From assembly GCA_950295325.1 (NCBI GenBank), contig OX485804.1, positions 69,108,033 to 69,172,032 on the forward strand: a stretch of 64,000 nucleotides of DNA. The letters are read 5' to 3'. The notes under the pieces are model-generated. The model searched no databases. It was not told the DNA's origin and saw only the letters and a list, made by a program, of their open reading frames with translations. This DNA comes from Polytrichum commune (Eukaryota > Streptophyta > Polytrichopsida > Polytrichales > Polytrichaceae). A program made the position numbers and the translations under genes. The number at the start of each line of letters is the position of its first letter. The first letter of the stretch is position 1. Below are positions 21,988-34,351 of this stretch, piece by piece.

Positions 21988-22350
21988 ATGGATCTTACTT
22001 TTGCAGATGTATGGACATCAATTTCTTGGTCTTCATCTTTGAAAGTGAAGTATTCTAATCTTCTGATTCTTGCTGAGATTGCTAAGTGTCAATGTGTGAG
22101 TATTGCAACATGTGAAAGGGCGTATTCTATTCAAAACACTATTAAACAAAAACTTCGTAATCGAATGTCTACATCTAACTTAGAAAGTATGATGCGTGTT
22201 GCTATAGAAGGCCCAGACAATGATTTTGAGGACATTCTAACAAGTGCTCTAGATCTTTGGAAGGATCCTGCTAAGTTCCGCTATTTGTATAGCAATCCAA
22301 AGCGCTATTTGTCTGGGGCATCTGATGATGCACTTGAGGAAGTACCCTAA
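21988..22350 (+). pseudogene. hAT transposase C-terminal fragment
   Basis: This 120-codon frame contains the hAT C-terminal dimerisation region. LAEIAKCQCVSIATCERAYS, followed by LRNRMSTSNLESMMRVAI, is the typical helix pattern around the conserved SxxCER-like segment. Everything N-terminal (BED finger, RNase H core) is missing. TTTGCAG at about 21999-22005 could be an acceptor of a last exon. The same 13-bp motif CCGGCAATTAGCC occurs on both sides (21889 and 22719), with several GCCGAT-type motifs nearby, so the fragment probably lies inside an internally deleted hAT copy. Confidence 0.8.
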
Positions 22351-24196
22351 ACCTTAAACTTTTTGAATTATGCAACCTTTCCATGACCAAATCCAATTGC
22401 TTCTATGAAGAATTGGGGGACCCTTGGCCTTCAAGTGGTGAAGGCATTGCTAGGTTCAATTCCTGCCAAGGATATTAACTCTTCAAATTTAAAGTTTTGA
22501 ACATGCCTTTCTTTTCACTTATTCAAGGTTTTGTACTAAGAAATGATTTCTAAAAACTTTTCATACATTTAAAAAAAAATTAATGCCGATATGAATTCCA
22601 TTTAATCGGATATTGGCCAATGAAAATATGAAAATATAGGCAATTGGCCGATTGATTTTACAAAAGACCGGCTCTTGCCGATGTAAATTGGAAAAAATCC
22701 GACCTTTCGTAGCAACTACCGGCAATTAGCCACTAAGGCTTCAAAAACTTCCCGAACTCTGGTGCAGACATTTACTCTTCAGTAGGAAATCCACACCAAG
22801 TGACATTTTTAGGATTAATCTAACACATTTCGAGTTTTATATTTCCTTCCGTGACATCATCATGAGGTCATCACAATTGGCTAGGTCGTGGAAATTGTAG
22901 ACTCTGAACTTTATTAGTAGTGCCAGTGGCATCATTGCTGATTAATGAAAAAATGTGCACCCGTTGAATTCACTTAGCCTCATATTAAAAACATATAATA
23001 TCTTTGGCTTCTGACCACGGACAACGGGGCTTTTATCTTTATCATCAATTTGTATGTGGAAATGATTAATAGTAATGTTAGTATCAATATACAAGGGAGA
23101 TTGTGGTGATGGTAGTGGTGGTAGAGAAAACAATGCTTGGCAAAAAGAAAAAGAAAAAGCACCCCGTCGTTCTCCACCCATGTCCACCTTTCATCACCAA
23201 ACACTCATGAATGGAAAAAGAATTCTTAACTTAGATTTTAAAAACGTAGCAGTTTTTGAGGGAGGGGGATGGGAAGTAGTGATTTTTTTTAATTTTTAGT
23301 TTTATTGAGAATAAAATAAAATAAATGGGTCTATTCAATGGCTCTTTGCCCATCCATTGGCTACCTCTTGAGGCGTTTTTAGTGAGGTTGAAGGAGACCC
23401 AACTGGTCATGTGGGACGACTTAGTATATGGCAAATGCAACAAGAGATCTTACAATGTATACATCTATGGCTATAGATAATTGCATGCATCACATGTATG
23501 TGGCTATGTTTTAGCGTGGAGCTCGCATGTGGCCCCCCACTTCCTAGTTTGTTCATGTGAATGTGGCTAGCATCATAATGCAAAGAGCATAAAAATTTGG
23601 CTATAGGTAGGAACTAGTGTGTTAAGAAATTGTTCGACAAGTAATTGAACCCGAGTCGTTCAACCCTACCCTTTGCAACATGGAATGGCTTGCAAAAGCA
23701 GGCATTAGCACAACTCATCCACCACCTAAACAAAATTAATAACCTCAACACTTGACATGCGTTGACATCTCCCTCCAACATCTCCATCCAAATATAGCCA
23801 ATGCATCTTACACAAATGGTCATGAAGGACCCACTCCCTCAATCATGCCACACATGGTTCAAAGTTGCACACCAAGCTCTTGAGGTATACGTTGTGTAGC
23901 AAAAATAAGTCAAGCTCTTTTGATTCTTTATTCAATCAACAATCTAGAGAATTTGGCAACATGTCATCACAAACCATAAGTTGTGCAAAATAATAGTTTG
24001 AGCAAGCTACATTTTGATGGGAAAAAATGTTTCTTTCACACGGATATGTACAAGAAAATCATATTTAATGGAAATATATCTTCCTTGACTCACTTTTGCA
24101 TCCTCTATCACAAAACAACTTAATACTTTGTCCACTTGCCTTCACTAGCTACAAAACTTGGATTCACTCTGGCATGCTCTCATACAACCTTGTACA
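22351..24196. other. Spacer with hAT subterminal remnants
   Basis: 22560-22740 has scattered GCCGAT and CCGGCAATTAGCC motifs that mirror those at 21780-21910. The rest is AT-rich with no gene seen. Confidence 0.5.
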
Positions 24197-25280
24197 CTAC
24201 TCTAGTGTCATGGAAGCCCAACATTCTTCAATATGCTCCCACAACTCTAGAATTCTTGTTGGAGCATTTTGAAATCGATTGAGACAATGTTTTAGCCATG
24301 CCCAAAGATGCTCAATTGGATTTAGTTTAGGAGACTCTGCAACCCACTTAAGAACATTCAACTTTTGCAATCTTAACCATTGGCGGACACTTTGTGTTGT
24401 ATGTTTGGGATCATTATCATGCTAAAAAATAAAATATGAAGGATCAAGATCATAAGCCATCATAGTATATAATAAATCTCTCTGCAAGATCTCTTTGTAT
24501 TGATGCTTATCCATTCTTCCTTCAACTCTACAAATGGTGCTATGGCCCTAGAACTAGTGATTTTTAATCCGGCTATGCATCAGTGGTTTGCGATTTCAAA
24601 AATATAAAATAGAGTATTCTTAAATTATTCCATGGATTTGTGTGGATGAAATAGCCAAAAATGTTTTTTACATTCATAAAAATGTATGAGATCACCAACT
24701 TTTGGATGAATGTGAATAAATTTGGATGAAAATTGGTATAATCGTCCATATGTGGCTATGTCGCTTCAATTGTTGTAGCCAATACTCTTCTCTTCAAAAC
24801 TTGAAATAAAATTCACCACCTAGAATGACATGCAACTCCACATCATCACCAAACCACCACCACACTTTATTGTTTGTTGAAAGTGTCTTGATTGCAAGAT
24901 TGTCCATCACAATCCAACACCAACTACAACCATTTGAGCAAAATCGGTTTACCTTTGTCTCATCAGAGAAGATTTTTGCGCTCCTAGTCACAAATGGTCC
25001 AATGTTCAAGGTATCTAGCAAGTTCAAGCCGCTCCTTGATGTGATTCTGGTTCAATTTTGGCTTCTTCTGCTTCACTTTTGATCTAGGTTCTGCAACATG
25101 CAAAGCCCTTCTCATTGTATCAACACTTACAATAACTTGACATTCCCTAAGCACATGTTGGGCAACTTGTGTGGCAACATTAATACCTCTTAACGTAGCA
25201 ACTTTGAGACATACTCTCTTTTGTGCATATGTTACCACTACTAGCTCGAAGGTCAAACAATCATTTTTTATTTTATTCAT
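24197..25280 (-). pseudogene. Tc1-like (DD34E) transposase, broken
   Basis: Reading minus, the helix-turn-helix part is followed by the first catalytic block FSDETKVNRFCSNG, then GGEFYFKF and a stop. After about 250 bp of unrelated AT-rich sequence (24545-24793) the frame resumes at HSTICRVEGRMDK. A TAG stands just before the second block HDNDPKHTTQ. The last block SPKLNPIEHLWAWLK ends the core. From the Asp of the second block to this Glu there are 34 residues, the spacing of Tc1 elements rather than the DD39D of usual plant mariner-like elements. It ends MTLE and a stop at 24197-24199. Frame breaks, the stop and the insert make it inactive. Terminal repeats were not found. Confidence 0.85.
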
Positions 25281-28200
25281 GTGACATAACTTTGAGTTAT
25301 CTACAACTCATTTGCTTCTTTCCTTGTAGAACTACTAGCTTGCAACGTTACAAAAATAGAGTTATCAAGGTCTATTCTAGCACTAGCAGATAACTCATTT
25401 AGGTACAACATGATTATTGAACAAGATCCACAAAGAACATGTGGAGAGCTTTGAGGTGAAGCATAGTCCAAATGTACATGAGAATATGAATTTTGCAATA
25501 TTGAAATCCTTCTCTTCAACCACATTGTGTTTGATGTAGGAAGGCATGCAAAAGTGAATCATGACATATATTAGAGTTGAAATAGCAATTTCTAATCACA
25601 ACATGTGTGTTTTTTAGTATTGATTGAACGCTAGGTAGCAGACTCGCAATTATAATATCTTCTGACAATGGAAATTTAAAAATTCATTCATTGAGTTGCC
25701 ATGCCTCTATATCAACTATATGTTTGCTAAGAATTGGTTCAATGTTGATATATTTTGATGTCATTAAATCAATGTGAAATCAAAATTGGTGATATATGAA
25801 TTTAGAGGTTTTGTGATAAGTTTGTAGCGCATGTGATAAAGTAGTCTAGAAAGAAAAAGAATCGTACATGATGATGTTCCAGTGATCATTGCTTGCTGAT
25901 ATGGATTGTAGGAAGGTAAGCCTTGAGGATAAAAAAAATTCATTGTTGCGTTGTTGTGGTGTGTTCTGAATGTAGTTGTAGGCTTTGCTGGTCAATTCTT
26001 GTGAGCCCCATATCCTTGCTTGTCTTTTCACGTCTTGTTGATTTCTCTAAATTCCTAACTTATTTTTGTGTGGATATTAGGTGTTTTGTTTGTGATTGTC
26101 ACATTTTCTTGGCTATAGTCATAACATAGCCATGGCTTCGCCTCTGGCCACTCCCAAGGGTTTCAAATTTCATAGATTTTTCTCTAGACCAATTCCAAGA
26201 GCTCCTAGCACAAGCCAAATGCCTTCCTTTAATATTATTGCCCCATCCATGTTGAGGGCAATGAGCAACCAACAACTCCCATTGGTAAGAAAACCCCCAA
26301 AAGTAAGTCTTATGATAAAAATTGTCCATTCCTGCTCTTTGGTTGCCTTTCTTTCGTTGGGCAAAGCCTATATACAAGGAAGAAGAATCAAGCAATGGAT
26401 TTGTAAGATCTACCCTAAGATTCATGGTAAGTCAAGACTATTAGTGGCCAAGCTAGAGTGATAGTATGTAGAAACACTAGGGTAGGAATATAGCCAAGAG
26501 ACCAAGTCATGGGGTAGCAACAAGAGGAAAATACATGAATCATAACTCCACCACATAACCATAATGAAATATTATTTGTTGCCATTCCCACAAATACCAT
26601 CCAAGCCCAAGTGGTAAGCCTACGATTAGAGATAGGAAGAAGTGGATACAATTTGCCACTGGTTGATTTGAGGTAGACCGATCAAAGACTATGAGCAAAT
26701 GTATGTGTTGTTGAAACCCTAAAGTTAAAAAAACAATCCACATCATCATTGGAGTAATAATAGTGAGTGGGAGATGGCAAAGGATATGAAGCATGTGGTG
26801 TTGAATGAAACAAAAGGAGGTCATGCAAAATACAATTCTATTTAGCTTGTATTGTGATTCAAAGGTGACTTTAGTAGACTGCCAATCATGGATCAATGTC
26901 TATGGTTACATAGTGAGAGATTGAAAATGGATCCACTCCTCACCTTAGAGAGAGTTGTTGAGGGTGGGTCAATAAATAATCTCAACACTGTCATTGTCAA
27001 TGTTGTATGTGCTTATGGAGGTCTATCCAACCAGAAGATTAGAGGAAGGATAACTTGATAACATTTGGTACAAATAGGGTATTACCTTGCAAGGTGCAAA
27101 TTTGGATACTACTATGCACATCCATGGTAATTGAGCAAGATTTGCTAATGTGCTATAATCATGAGGACCACCAAGTCTTCAAGATTGCAGGTGTCTCCCA
27201 CATGGTTGCAATTACATATGTGGTTTTCCCATGACATGTGTAGAGGTGAACAAGATGGACTGTGAGGTAATCCTTGGTGAGGTGCTAACCAGTGCAACGA
27301 AACACCTTAGAGAAGTTAGAGAAACATTTCCCACACCAAGAGGTAACTTGAGTCTTGGGCATATGCTACCCCTAGTATTGGTTGACCAATGTATTTGAGG
27401 CTACACATCCAAGCATATTATTGCAACAATGAAAACATCCTATGGGACCAAAAAAAAAAGTTGTGGGTACTTGTGGACATTGAAACTGAGAATGTTGAGG
27501 AGTGGATGCCTCTACCCCTTTGAAATCCACAATCTTGAGCTCCAAAGCTCCTTCAAATTCATCGTGATATTGAGTGCTCAAACTACCATGTTCTTACCCA
27601 TGACCAAACACCCAATATCCTAGCTTTGGCACAAATTTTCTAGTAATGCCCTCATCTCAATGAAGCTCTCCGAGTTCATGAAAGTTACTAAGATTGCTCA
27701 CATCCAAGTGTTGGGTAGTGTAGAAGAATCAAGATGAGATAATATCCAACCCCTTGTCAATTTTCAAAATCAAGTTGGGGAAGCTTACAACCCACTTAGA
27801 CTTTGGTGGTCCGCATGTTTGTACAAGACTAAATTTTACATGTTGAACACATTCTCTTACCAAGCACCGATACCAGGTTTGAAAGCTCAAAGGGTTTGCT
27901 ATGGAGGGGAACATTAGATGAGTTTAAGGATATGTTGATGCAAGTAGTTTTTGAATTTAGTGGTAGTGGATGTAATTTGCACAGTTAATGGCAGCTAGCA
28001 ACAACAACTAATGAGTGGCTTGGAAATTAAAGAACTAGTGACCTTCTAGTTCTATGAGAAGCGCATGATGTATTAAACTTGCACTCAATTTTTGGAACAT
28101 AATGATGTAGGGCATGAACTTACAATGTGTAGCAAAACAAAGTCGAGCATCTAGAATTAAAATATTCATTCATTGAATTAACCAAATAATGCAACCTAAA

Positions 28201-29337
28201 CTACACAATGACATCCCTCAATGTACAATATTGCATGCTTGAATCACCCAATTCCATATCAAATTCTATACAAAAACAAATTACATTAAATGATAAAAAC
28301 ATTGGTTGAGTTTTGTACACAACTATCATTACCATGATAATTATTTGACCAACAATCATTTATTATTATTCTCTTCATTTGTTTCTGGGATAGAAAGGAT
28401 GCAAGCACTGTAGGTTTCAGTTATTCAAACTTGAGTGGCAAGGATACATATACTAGGTTTTAATTGTACTTCAATTTTAGAATCATCTCTAGCTTTGTTC
28501 ACTCACATTAATAAATAGGTTTGCTCACCCTATGCACACAACAATGTGCAAATGGACATGACGCAACCCTTGGCCATCACGTCATGTCACAAATGACATG
28601 ATGCCATCTTGTCGCGTTACATCGGGATGTGATGCCCGTTGACAAGGTAAACAAAATTTACTCCACCAATTTTTTGTCAAATTGAATATTCTATTTTGTC
28701 GATTGCTCTAGTCCACTGTAACTAGCAATCGGTTCACAAAACAATTTAATTCCAAAGAAATTTAGAAAAAGGTCTTGACTATTACATCTTGTTAGATGCA
28801 AGATCTAACTACCCATAATTCTTTTCGTTTTTTGAATTTGTTTTTTCTTTCTTTTCCAAGAAGTCAATTGCTCTTGGTTGATTGCTGCAATCAAATTTGA
28901 GCTGTAGACTACTATGGTCAATTGCTAAACCAAAAAGTCCAAAAAGAATGTGCATTATCAGATCTTGTAGCCAACAAGATGTAACCGTCCATAAAAAATT
29001 TTGTAATTTTTTTTCTTTTGCATTCGACTACCATGTTGATTGTCAAGTAACAGTCAACTTTGAAGTTGACCACACTCTTGACCAAAGGGTTAACCGCATC
29101 AGTTTACCCCTTGATAAACTATCAGATTTACCCCTTACCCCCTACCAACGTGATATTTTTTGGTCCGGCGTCACGTCGCTATGACATGTCGTATCCTTGC
29201 TTGCACACCATTAAGTCTCCGGATTGAGATACAAACAGTCTGATCTAAAGATGCACAATCTCTCACTATCTGAGTCTTGGAAAAACATGCCAAACAAACT
29301 GGGCTTCAAGGATCCTTTCATGTTGCGTGTGACAAAT
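25281..29337. other. AT-rich spacer, no recognised gene
   Basis: No gene is supported. A frame from ATG 26131 (MASPLATPKGFKFHRFFSRP) is open for about 110 codons but matches nothing I know. The 27000-27950 stretch reads like decayed coding sequence that I cannot assign. Confidence 0.45.
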
Positions 29338-31860
29338 TTATGTGGTTCCCCCACCCAGGTGGCTGAAGAGAATCCACAAGAATGTCAAAAGCTCACCGCC
29401 TTGAGTAACCTTCGCGCAATGCTCCACAGTCTTGTTTGCATTGGCTAAGCATGCCACAAAGTGAGCGGCCGAGCCCTCGATTAAGGTCCATCGATCTTCG
29501 AGTGACATGCGGTCCACCAACAACACTGCTAGCTCGGTACTTTGACTGTTGATGTCTCTCATATAATCAGTAGTAGCAAACCCTTCATTTCTCATCCTAG
29601 CAATTGTGTCATTGATAATATCCTGAGATCTTCGTTCCCCAAGTTTCAGAGTTGGAATGTTCAGGTTGTTGACTTTACTCCTTGTATCCTCCATCCAGTT
29701 TGTTGCGTTCGTGATTTGATAGTAGGCACGTTCCAGTTCCTCAGCAACCTTCTTCTTTGTAAGCTCTAAGTGGGTGGGAAGCAGCTCTGGGCATATAGTC
29801 AATAGGCGACATACGTAAGCCATCAACCATAATGCTCGGTTGCGTAACTCACAAACACTGGACCTTTGTTGGATGTTCTTGTCCTCAGAGGTGGATTTAC
29901 CTTTTGGTGAGCTGCACTTAGAACTTAATTTGATTCCTTCCTCTTCTGCAGTGTCGAACTTGACATAATCTTGCGGATCCTTCGATGTTTCAGTCGCATG
30001 GTTTGCTTCTAGGTCTCTTGGACTGTTGAATTCAGAAGTTGGTGGCATGCTCTCCTCAATCATTTTATCTTGGATTTCTTTACATTGACCTTCTAAGACC
30101 AACACTTTCAAAGTTCCTATCCACCAAATGAGCAGTATGGTCTCCCAGTTGCTCTCATAATATACAATGAAGATGTCCAAATAATCCTGCAGATGTATTG
30201 GTTTTCTCCGTTCCTCACGCGATAGATAATGTTTCCAAACTGTGTAAGTGGTCAATTCTTCTATCATTCCTAGTATCCTATCAAGAGCTACAGTCTCTTG
30301 AGCTTGGATACATTGCAATTGCGCTTGAAATTCGCATCCAGTGATCAGTGACACTGTCTGATACATTTGATCCCAACCTGTCTGGGGAATGTGCAATTTA
30401 TCTCTAAACCAACGGCATTTAGACAAGAGACGGTAAAAATAATTTGAACGTGGAAGGTACGTTACTTTCCTTTTGGATAGTTTGTTCTCGAAGAAAGTGT
30501 TCACGACGAGAGATAACTTGCAGGTGGCGAGGACAAATGAAGCCCACAACTCCCTGAATGATCCTATAACGCTTTGACTAGATGCCAACCTGCACCTTTC
30601 GCTTTGCACAACGGCCACCAACATTGCCACGACTGCCCGTTTGCTAGCGAGTACTCTTAGCAGGTGCACAACTTCAACACATAATCCCGCTACGAGAACA
30701 ATATATGTGGCATCTTTCTTAAGCCGCTTATGTGCACGTGCGCCCCATATGCTGTCGTCAGCATGCTTGACATACGAGGGGTTTACAAGTACCAAGACCA
30801 GTGCTCCAAACAAGGCCATGCTGCATAAAACACGAAGGAATAGTCGTAGTATGTAGGTGTCTACATACATGGGCTTTGCATAAAGCCAATTGTACAAAAA
30901 ATCTCGTTCAATGAGAATATAGGCCAACCACTCGTGCCTTTTGATATATTCCTCGTTCGAGAACCAAAGCCTCCGCATCCTGGTTTGACTTCTCTCATCA
31001 GACTGCTCCGATCTGGTGAGAGCAACAATGCGCCGCAAGTACGCAAAGGAAGACGCGAATGCGACACACAGTTGACAAGCTCGCACACGTGTGGAATCAG
31101 ACCCGGAAAACTTTGAATTGACCACTTTAAAAACATCCGAGGTGGTGACTAGAGATTTTGTGGAATCATGGGACTTGGTTCGACCTCCTATGGCCTCGTG
31201 CCATGCTTTAGCTCCGGCAACAATGTATTGCAATTGTTCGTGATCTGAATTTTCATTCTTGGAGGTGTCATTGACGATTGTTGGCATTCTCTCCATGTAT
31301 TCATTGATTGGTGTCATTTCTTCGTTTATACGTCTACGAGTGCTCCACTTGAGTGCGTGATTGCGCTCTCCGTATCGAAACACTCCCACCAGAAACACGA
31401 GCAACGTGGGAATGATGAAGAAACCCCTTGTGTTCACTGCAATTACATACACTGCCGTCGCCACTTGAAGCACCAAGTAGAAGAGATGACGTAACCAAAG
31501 CTCGCTGTCTGCTCGCTCATAAGCTGTGAAATTGTCTGGGCCGCCTAGATGGTAGATGAGAAGAGCGCTCCAAAGCCCATAAATTCCGGCATGCGTTGTG
31601 TTCCTTGACAACAACCCAAGCAAAAAGCTGGCCAAGATGTCGGCACCCACATACGCGAGCCAGGCCAAGAGCCTCACCTTGGACGTGTATTTCCGAAGCT
31701 CACCTGTGACGAGCAGCACGAGTTGCAGGATGAGACTGATGATCAGGAACGTTGCAGGGAAGATGCCCTCCCATGCATCAATTGCTATTGCTACTCCCTC
31801 TTGCACCACAGACGTCATTATCGAAACTGGATCCGCTGCTTGTGGAATCGGACGTCCCAT
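29338..31860 (-). CDS. DUF4220/DUF594 multi-pass membrane protein (840 aa)
   Basis: An uninterrupted 840-codon frame with the two hallmarks of this plant family. The N-terminal DUF4220 signature is LLIYHLGGPDNFTAYE followed by ELWLRHLFYLVLQV. The C-terminal DUF594 end is AHFVACLANANKTVEH followed by GGELLTFLWILFSHLGGG. Hydrophobic segments lie near residues 34-53, 63-83, 115-140 and 143-165, with two more near 340-410. The family is plant-specific, usually single-exon and of unknown biochemical role. I chose the Met at 31860 because an intron acceptor (TTGTGCAG/T, exon from 31900) lies between it and the upstream in-frame ATG at 31923. The ends and motifs look complete, so it is probably functional. 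Confidence 0.9.
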   Translation of the reverse strand: MGRPIPQAADPVSIMTSVVQEGVAIAIDAWEGIFPATFLIISLILQLVLLVTGELRKYTSKVRLLAWLAYVGADILASFLLGLLSRNTTHAGIYGLWSALLIYHLGGPDNFTAYERADSELWLRHLFYLVLQVATAVYVIAVNTRGFFIIPTLLVFLVGVFRYGERNHALKWSTRRRINEEMTPINEYMERMPTIVNDTSKNENSDHEQLQYIVAGAKAWHEAIGGRTKSHDSTKSLVTTSDVFKVVNSKFSGSDSTRVRACQLCVAFASSFAYLRRIVALTRSEQSDERSQTRMRRLWFSNEEYIKRHEWLAYILIERDFLYNWLYAKPMYVDTYILRLFLRVLCSMALFGALVLVLVNPSYVKHADDSIWGARAHKRLKKDATYIVLVAGLCVEVVHLLRVLASKRAVVAMLVAVVQSERCRLASSQSVIGSFRELWASFVLATCKLSLVVNTFFENKLSKRKVTYLPRSNYFYRLLSKCRWFRDKLHIPQTGWDQMYQTVSLITGCEFQAQLQCIQAQETVALDRILGMIEELTTYTVWKHYLSREERRKPIHLQDYLDIFIVYYESNWETILLIWWIGTLKVLVLEGQCKEIQDKMIEESMPPTSEFNSPRDLEANHATETSKDPQDYVKFDTAEEEGIKLSSKCSSPKGKSTSEDKNIQQRSSVCELRNRALWLMAYVCRLLTICPELLPTHLELTKKKVAEELERAYYQITNATNWMEDTRSKVNNLNIPTLKLGERRSQDIINDTIARMRNEGFATTDYMRDINSQSTELAVLLVDRMSLEDRWTLIEGSAAHFVACLANANKTVEHCAKVTQGGELLTFLWILFSHLGGGTT

Positions 31861-31899
31861 GTTGGTGAAGAATTGGGAGCTACCGATGTGTAATGAAAA

Positions 31900-31902
31900 A
31901 CT
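31900..31902 (-). promoter_or_regulatory. Possible 5'-leader splice acceptor of the DUF4220 gene
   Basis: Reading minus, ATTTTATTGTGCAG precedes TTTTTCATT and lies 40 bp before the chosen ATG. It suggests an intron in the 5' leader. The donor was not identified. Confidence 0.4.
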
Positions 31903-32144
31903 GCACAATAAAATTTCACACAACTGGAATCCAGTTGCTCTTGCCGGAGCTCGATCGGGTTTGATGGCAAATTGCAGATTTGGGAAGTGACAACTTCATG
32001 ATTCTATACTTCTTGAGTCCAGAGTATAGGGTACTATTCGTCATACCTGGCCTGGCCATGCACTCGTCTGCACCCAAGATGCAGACGAGTGTACAGACAT
32101 AACGAAATAATTTGCGGCCCCCAAAACATATTCTTGTCACATCC

Positions 32145-32370
32145 AGTGATCGGGGAGATTTTTGGGCATAATCGGTTGAGATCCTAGTGTTTGCAAGTCC
32201 AGCCGGCTACATGTTGACATCCTTCGGTTTTCCTTTATTAAAGTGGGGTATATTCTATAAATTCCTCTAGAATGATCAGTGGTTTTCCTGCAGTCTTGAA
32301 CTTCAATCGGTTATTTCTCAAACTCAACCGGTTCATCTGTAACTAACTGCCGGTTCTCCCCGATCATAGG
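32145..32370 (+). mobile_element. MITE family B, copy 1 (226 bp), hAT-like
   Basis: Ends AGTGATCGGGGAGA and, inward from the right, CCTATGATCGGGGAGA. It is flanked by the direct repeat TCACATCC (32137-32144 and 32371-32378), an 8-bp duplication as hAT elements make. Related copies lie at 47422-47653 and 58518-59327. It sits about 0.3 kb upstream of the DUF4220 gene start. No coding capacity. Confidence 0.88.
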
Positions 32371-32378
32371 TCACATCC

Positions 32379-32829
32379 GTGGTGCAATGAAGACAACGAG
32401 TATTTGAGTTGCATGCATCAGAATTATGTGAAGATCTCGTTTTTGGATTCTTAAATTGCAGCTCTCATGATATTACAATTGATACCAAACTTGTAATTTG
32501 ATTCAGTAATAATTCATCTATGAAGAGTGCCCAACTTCATGACGAGCTAAGTTCCAAATATCACAAGGAATAACCTCATTACAATAATCACGGTCTTGAG
32601 GAAGAAACCGTCTCTCATTTTTAGTAGGCTTTCAAATACCAAGCTCCAGTATAGAGGTCGGAAGATGTGAGGGGTATGTAAGGTCAACTTACATTAAAAA
32701 TCAAATTTGAAATATGCAAATTAGGTTACTGAGTCCTGTATCAGTCGATGACAAGGGATGTAAGTATCTCCTCGTGCATGAGCTCCCATGTGGCACAAAA
32801 ACTTCAGCTCCAAGAAACTCAGAAATAAA
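32379..32829. other. Spacer between MITEs
   Basis: No gene or repeat recognised. Confidence 0.5.
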
Positions 32830-33207
32830 CTACACTAAATATGATATTAGTGTCACCAATTCTTAATTGTCTTGCTCAAAACTAATTGTAAACCACGGTA
32901 TAGTGTCACCAACACTAAATCTTAACCCAACATTATCTGTCATTCCTTGTAGTTTTTTGGGGGGATTATAGATTTACAGTATTGCAATTATTGTCACTCA
33001 CCAAGTGATTTTTCATCCAAATATCAATCACCCATGACAATATTTCACCACAAGTTGCTGACAAGAGAAGGTAGGGTTTTGGTCAATGGATAAACTCATC
33101 CATCATCCATGACAGTATTTGTTTGCTTATTCATAAGAAGTGTCATCCAAAAAGTTAGCATAGTGGCATAAAATACCATATGACACTAAATATCATATTT
33201 AGTGCAG
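32830..33207 (-). mobile_element. MITE family A, copy 2 (378 bp)
   Basis: Inverted relative to copy 1 and exactly the same length. Ends CTACACTAAATATGATATT and, inward from the right, CTGCACTAAATATGATATT. Each terminal repeat folds on itself (CACTAAATAT...ATTTAGTG). Confidence 0.88.
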
Positions 33208-33877
33208 TTAATCAGGATCATTTGGACTCTTAAAGAAGCTGCAAACTTTTCAAGTTGAACTCTCTATTTGCAGCTAAGATGTGTCGAGCATATTGAACGC
33301 TACCTGTTATACCTTGAACCTCCGATTGTTCGTGTAAAATCAATTAAAATATTGGAACAGATGATTCTAAGAACCTTTTCATTGTAGATTTCTTTTCTTT
33401 TCTTGTTCCCTTCTTAGAAAGAGCTTCACTACTACTTGAGGAGGTTGGACTGACTACTACAACGTTTGCGTGTGTTGAGAATAACTTCAATCCTTTAGAA
33501 TCTGCGTAAATTTCGGTGTTCAGTGGACTAAGTACCTGGAAGTATTGCTTCCCGTTAGAGTAGTAAGTTGAATGTCAATATCATTTTGGAACAAGTCTGT
33601 ATTGTCTCACACCTTCCCATAAAGTTAATCCTTAGAGGTAAGTCTGGGTTCCATGGGGTGGCATGAAATTATTGCATACGAGTGTACTTCTCATCCGTCA
33701 ATCATCCAAACAGTTTTTTTTAAGGAAGAGCATATAAGACACAGTTTGTGAGTTTCATACAATTGGAATTGGATTCAAAGACCACAAGTTAATCTATTGT
33801 AGCAGTGACATTTGAAATGAAGCAACCACGAACTGAAAGGGGTTAGTTTTAACATGGATAGATGAGATGTAAATTCA

Positions 33878-34351
33878 TATGCAACCTTGGGGTGGCAACA
33901 GTTGGGATATACTACAGGGATCCTCAATCAACAAGACCATTTGAGAGTTCATTATGGCTCGATAATAGTGTATTATACAATCGTTATAAATCACTTCAAA
34001 ACAAGAGTTGGATTGAAAAGGCTAGGATAATGCTTGCATATTCTACTATAATACTTGTTTTTTTATTTAAGATCTTATTATAGTTATTAATAAGATGAAA
34101 AAGTCCATGGGTTTGGACTAGGACTCCCATGGTATATTAATATCTTATTATACATCTTTGAATCATTATACTTTATAGTACAACTTGTTTATTTACATAA
34201 ATTTTGATACCATTGGATTCATCTTGGCTTTATGTTTATCGACATATAAAAAAATTGTAAGCTAATAATCATCTTGATACCATTATAAAGTGATATACAA
34301 TTTAATACTTCTATATTATAATCTTAGTTGTTGCCACCTTGGGTATGCAAC
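33878..34351 (+). mobile_element. hAT-type MITE, 458 bp, with 8-bp target duplication
   Basis: The element is 33886-34343. It is flanked by TATGCAAC at 33878-33885 and 34344-34351. The other duplication unit keeps the single empty site (CATATGCAACAATCCC). Ends CTTGGGGTGGCAACA and CCCAAGGTGGCAACA match at 11 of 15 positions, with the inner ten identical. The interior is AT-rich, with a palindrome around ATAAGATCTTATTA. Confidence 0.88.

Noticed and set aside
22426-22480. tRNA-like text (GGTTCAATTCC) after the hAT fragment
   Set aside because: The T-loop-like string is there, but no matching acceptor stem, D arm or anticodon arm can be built.
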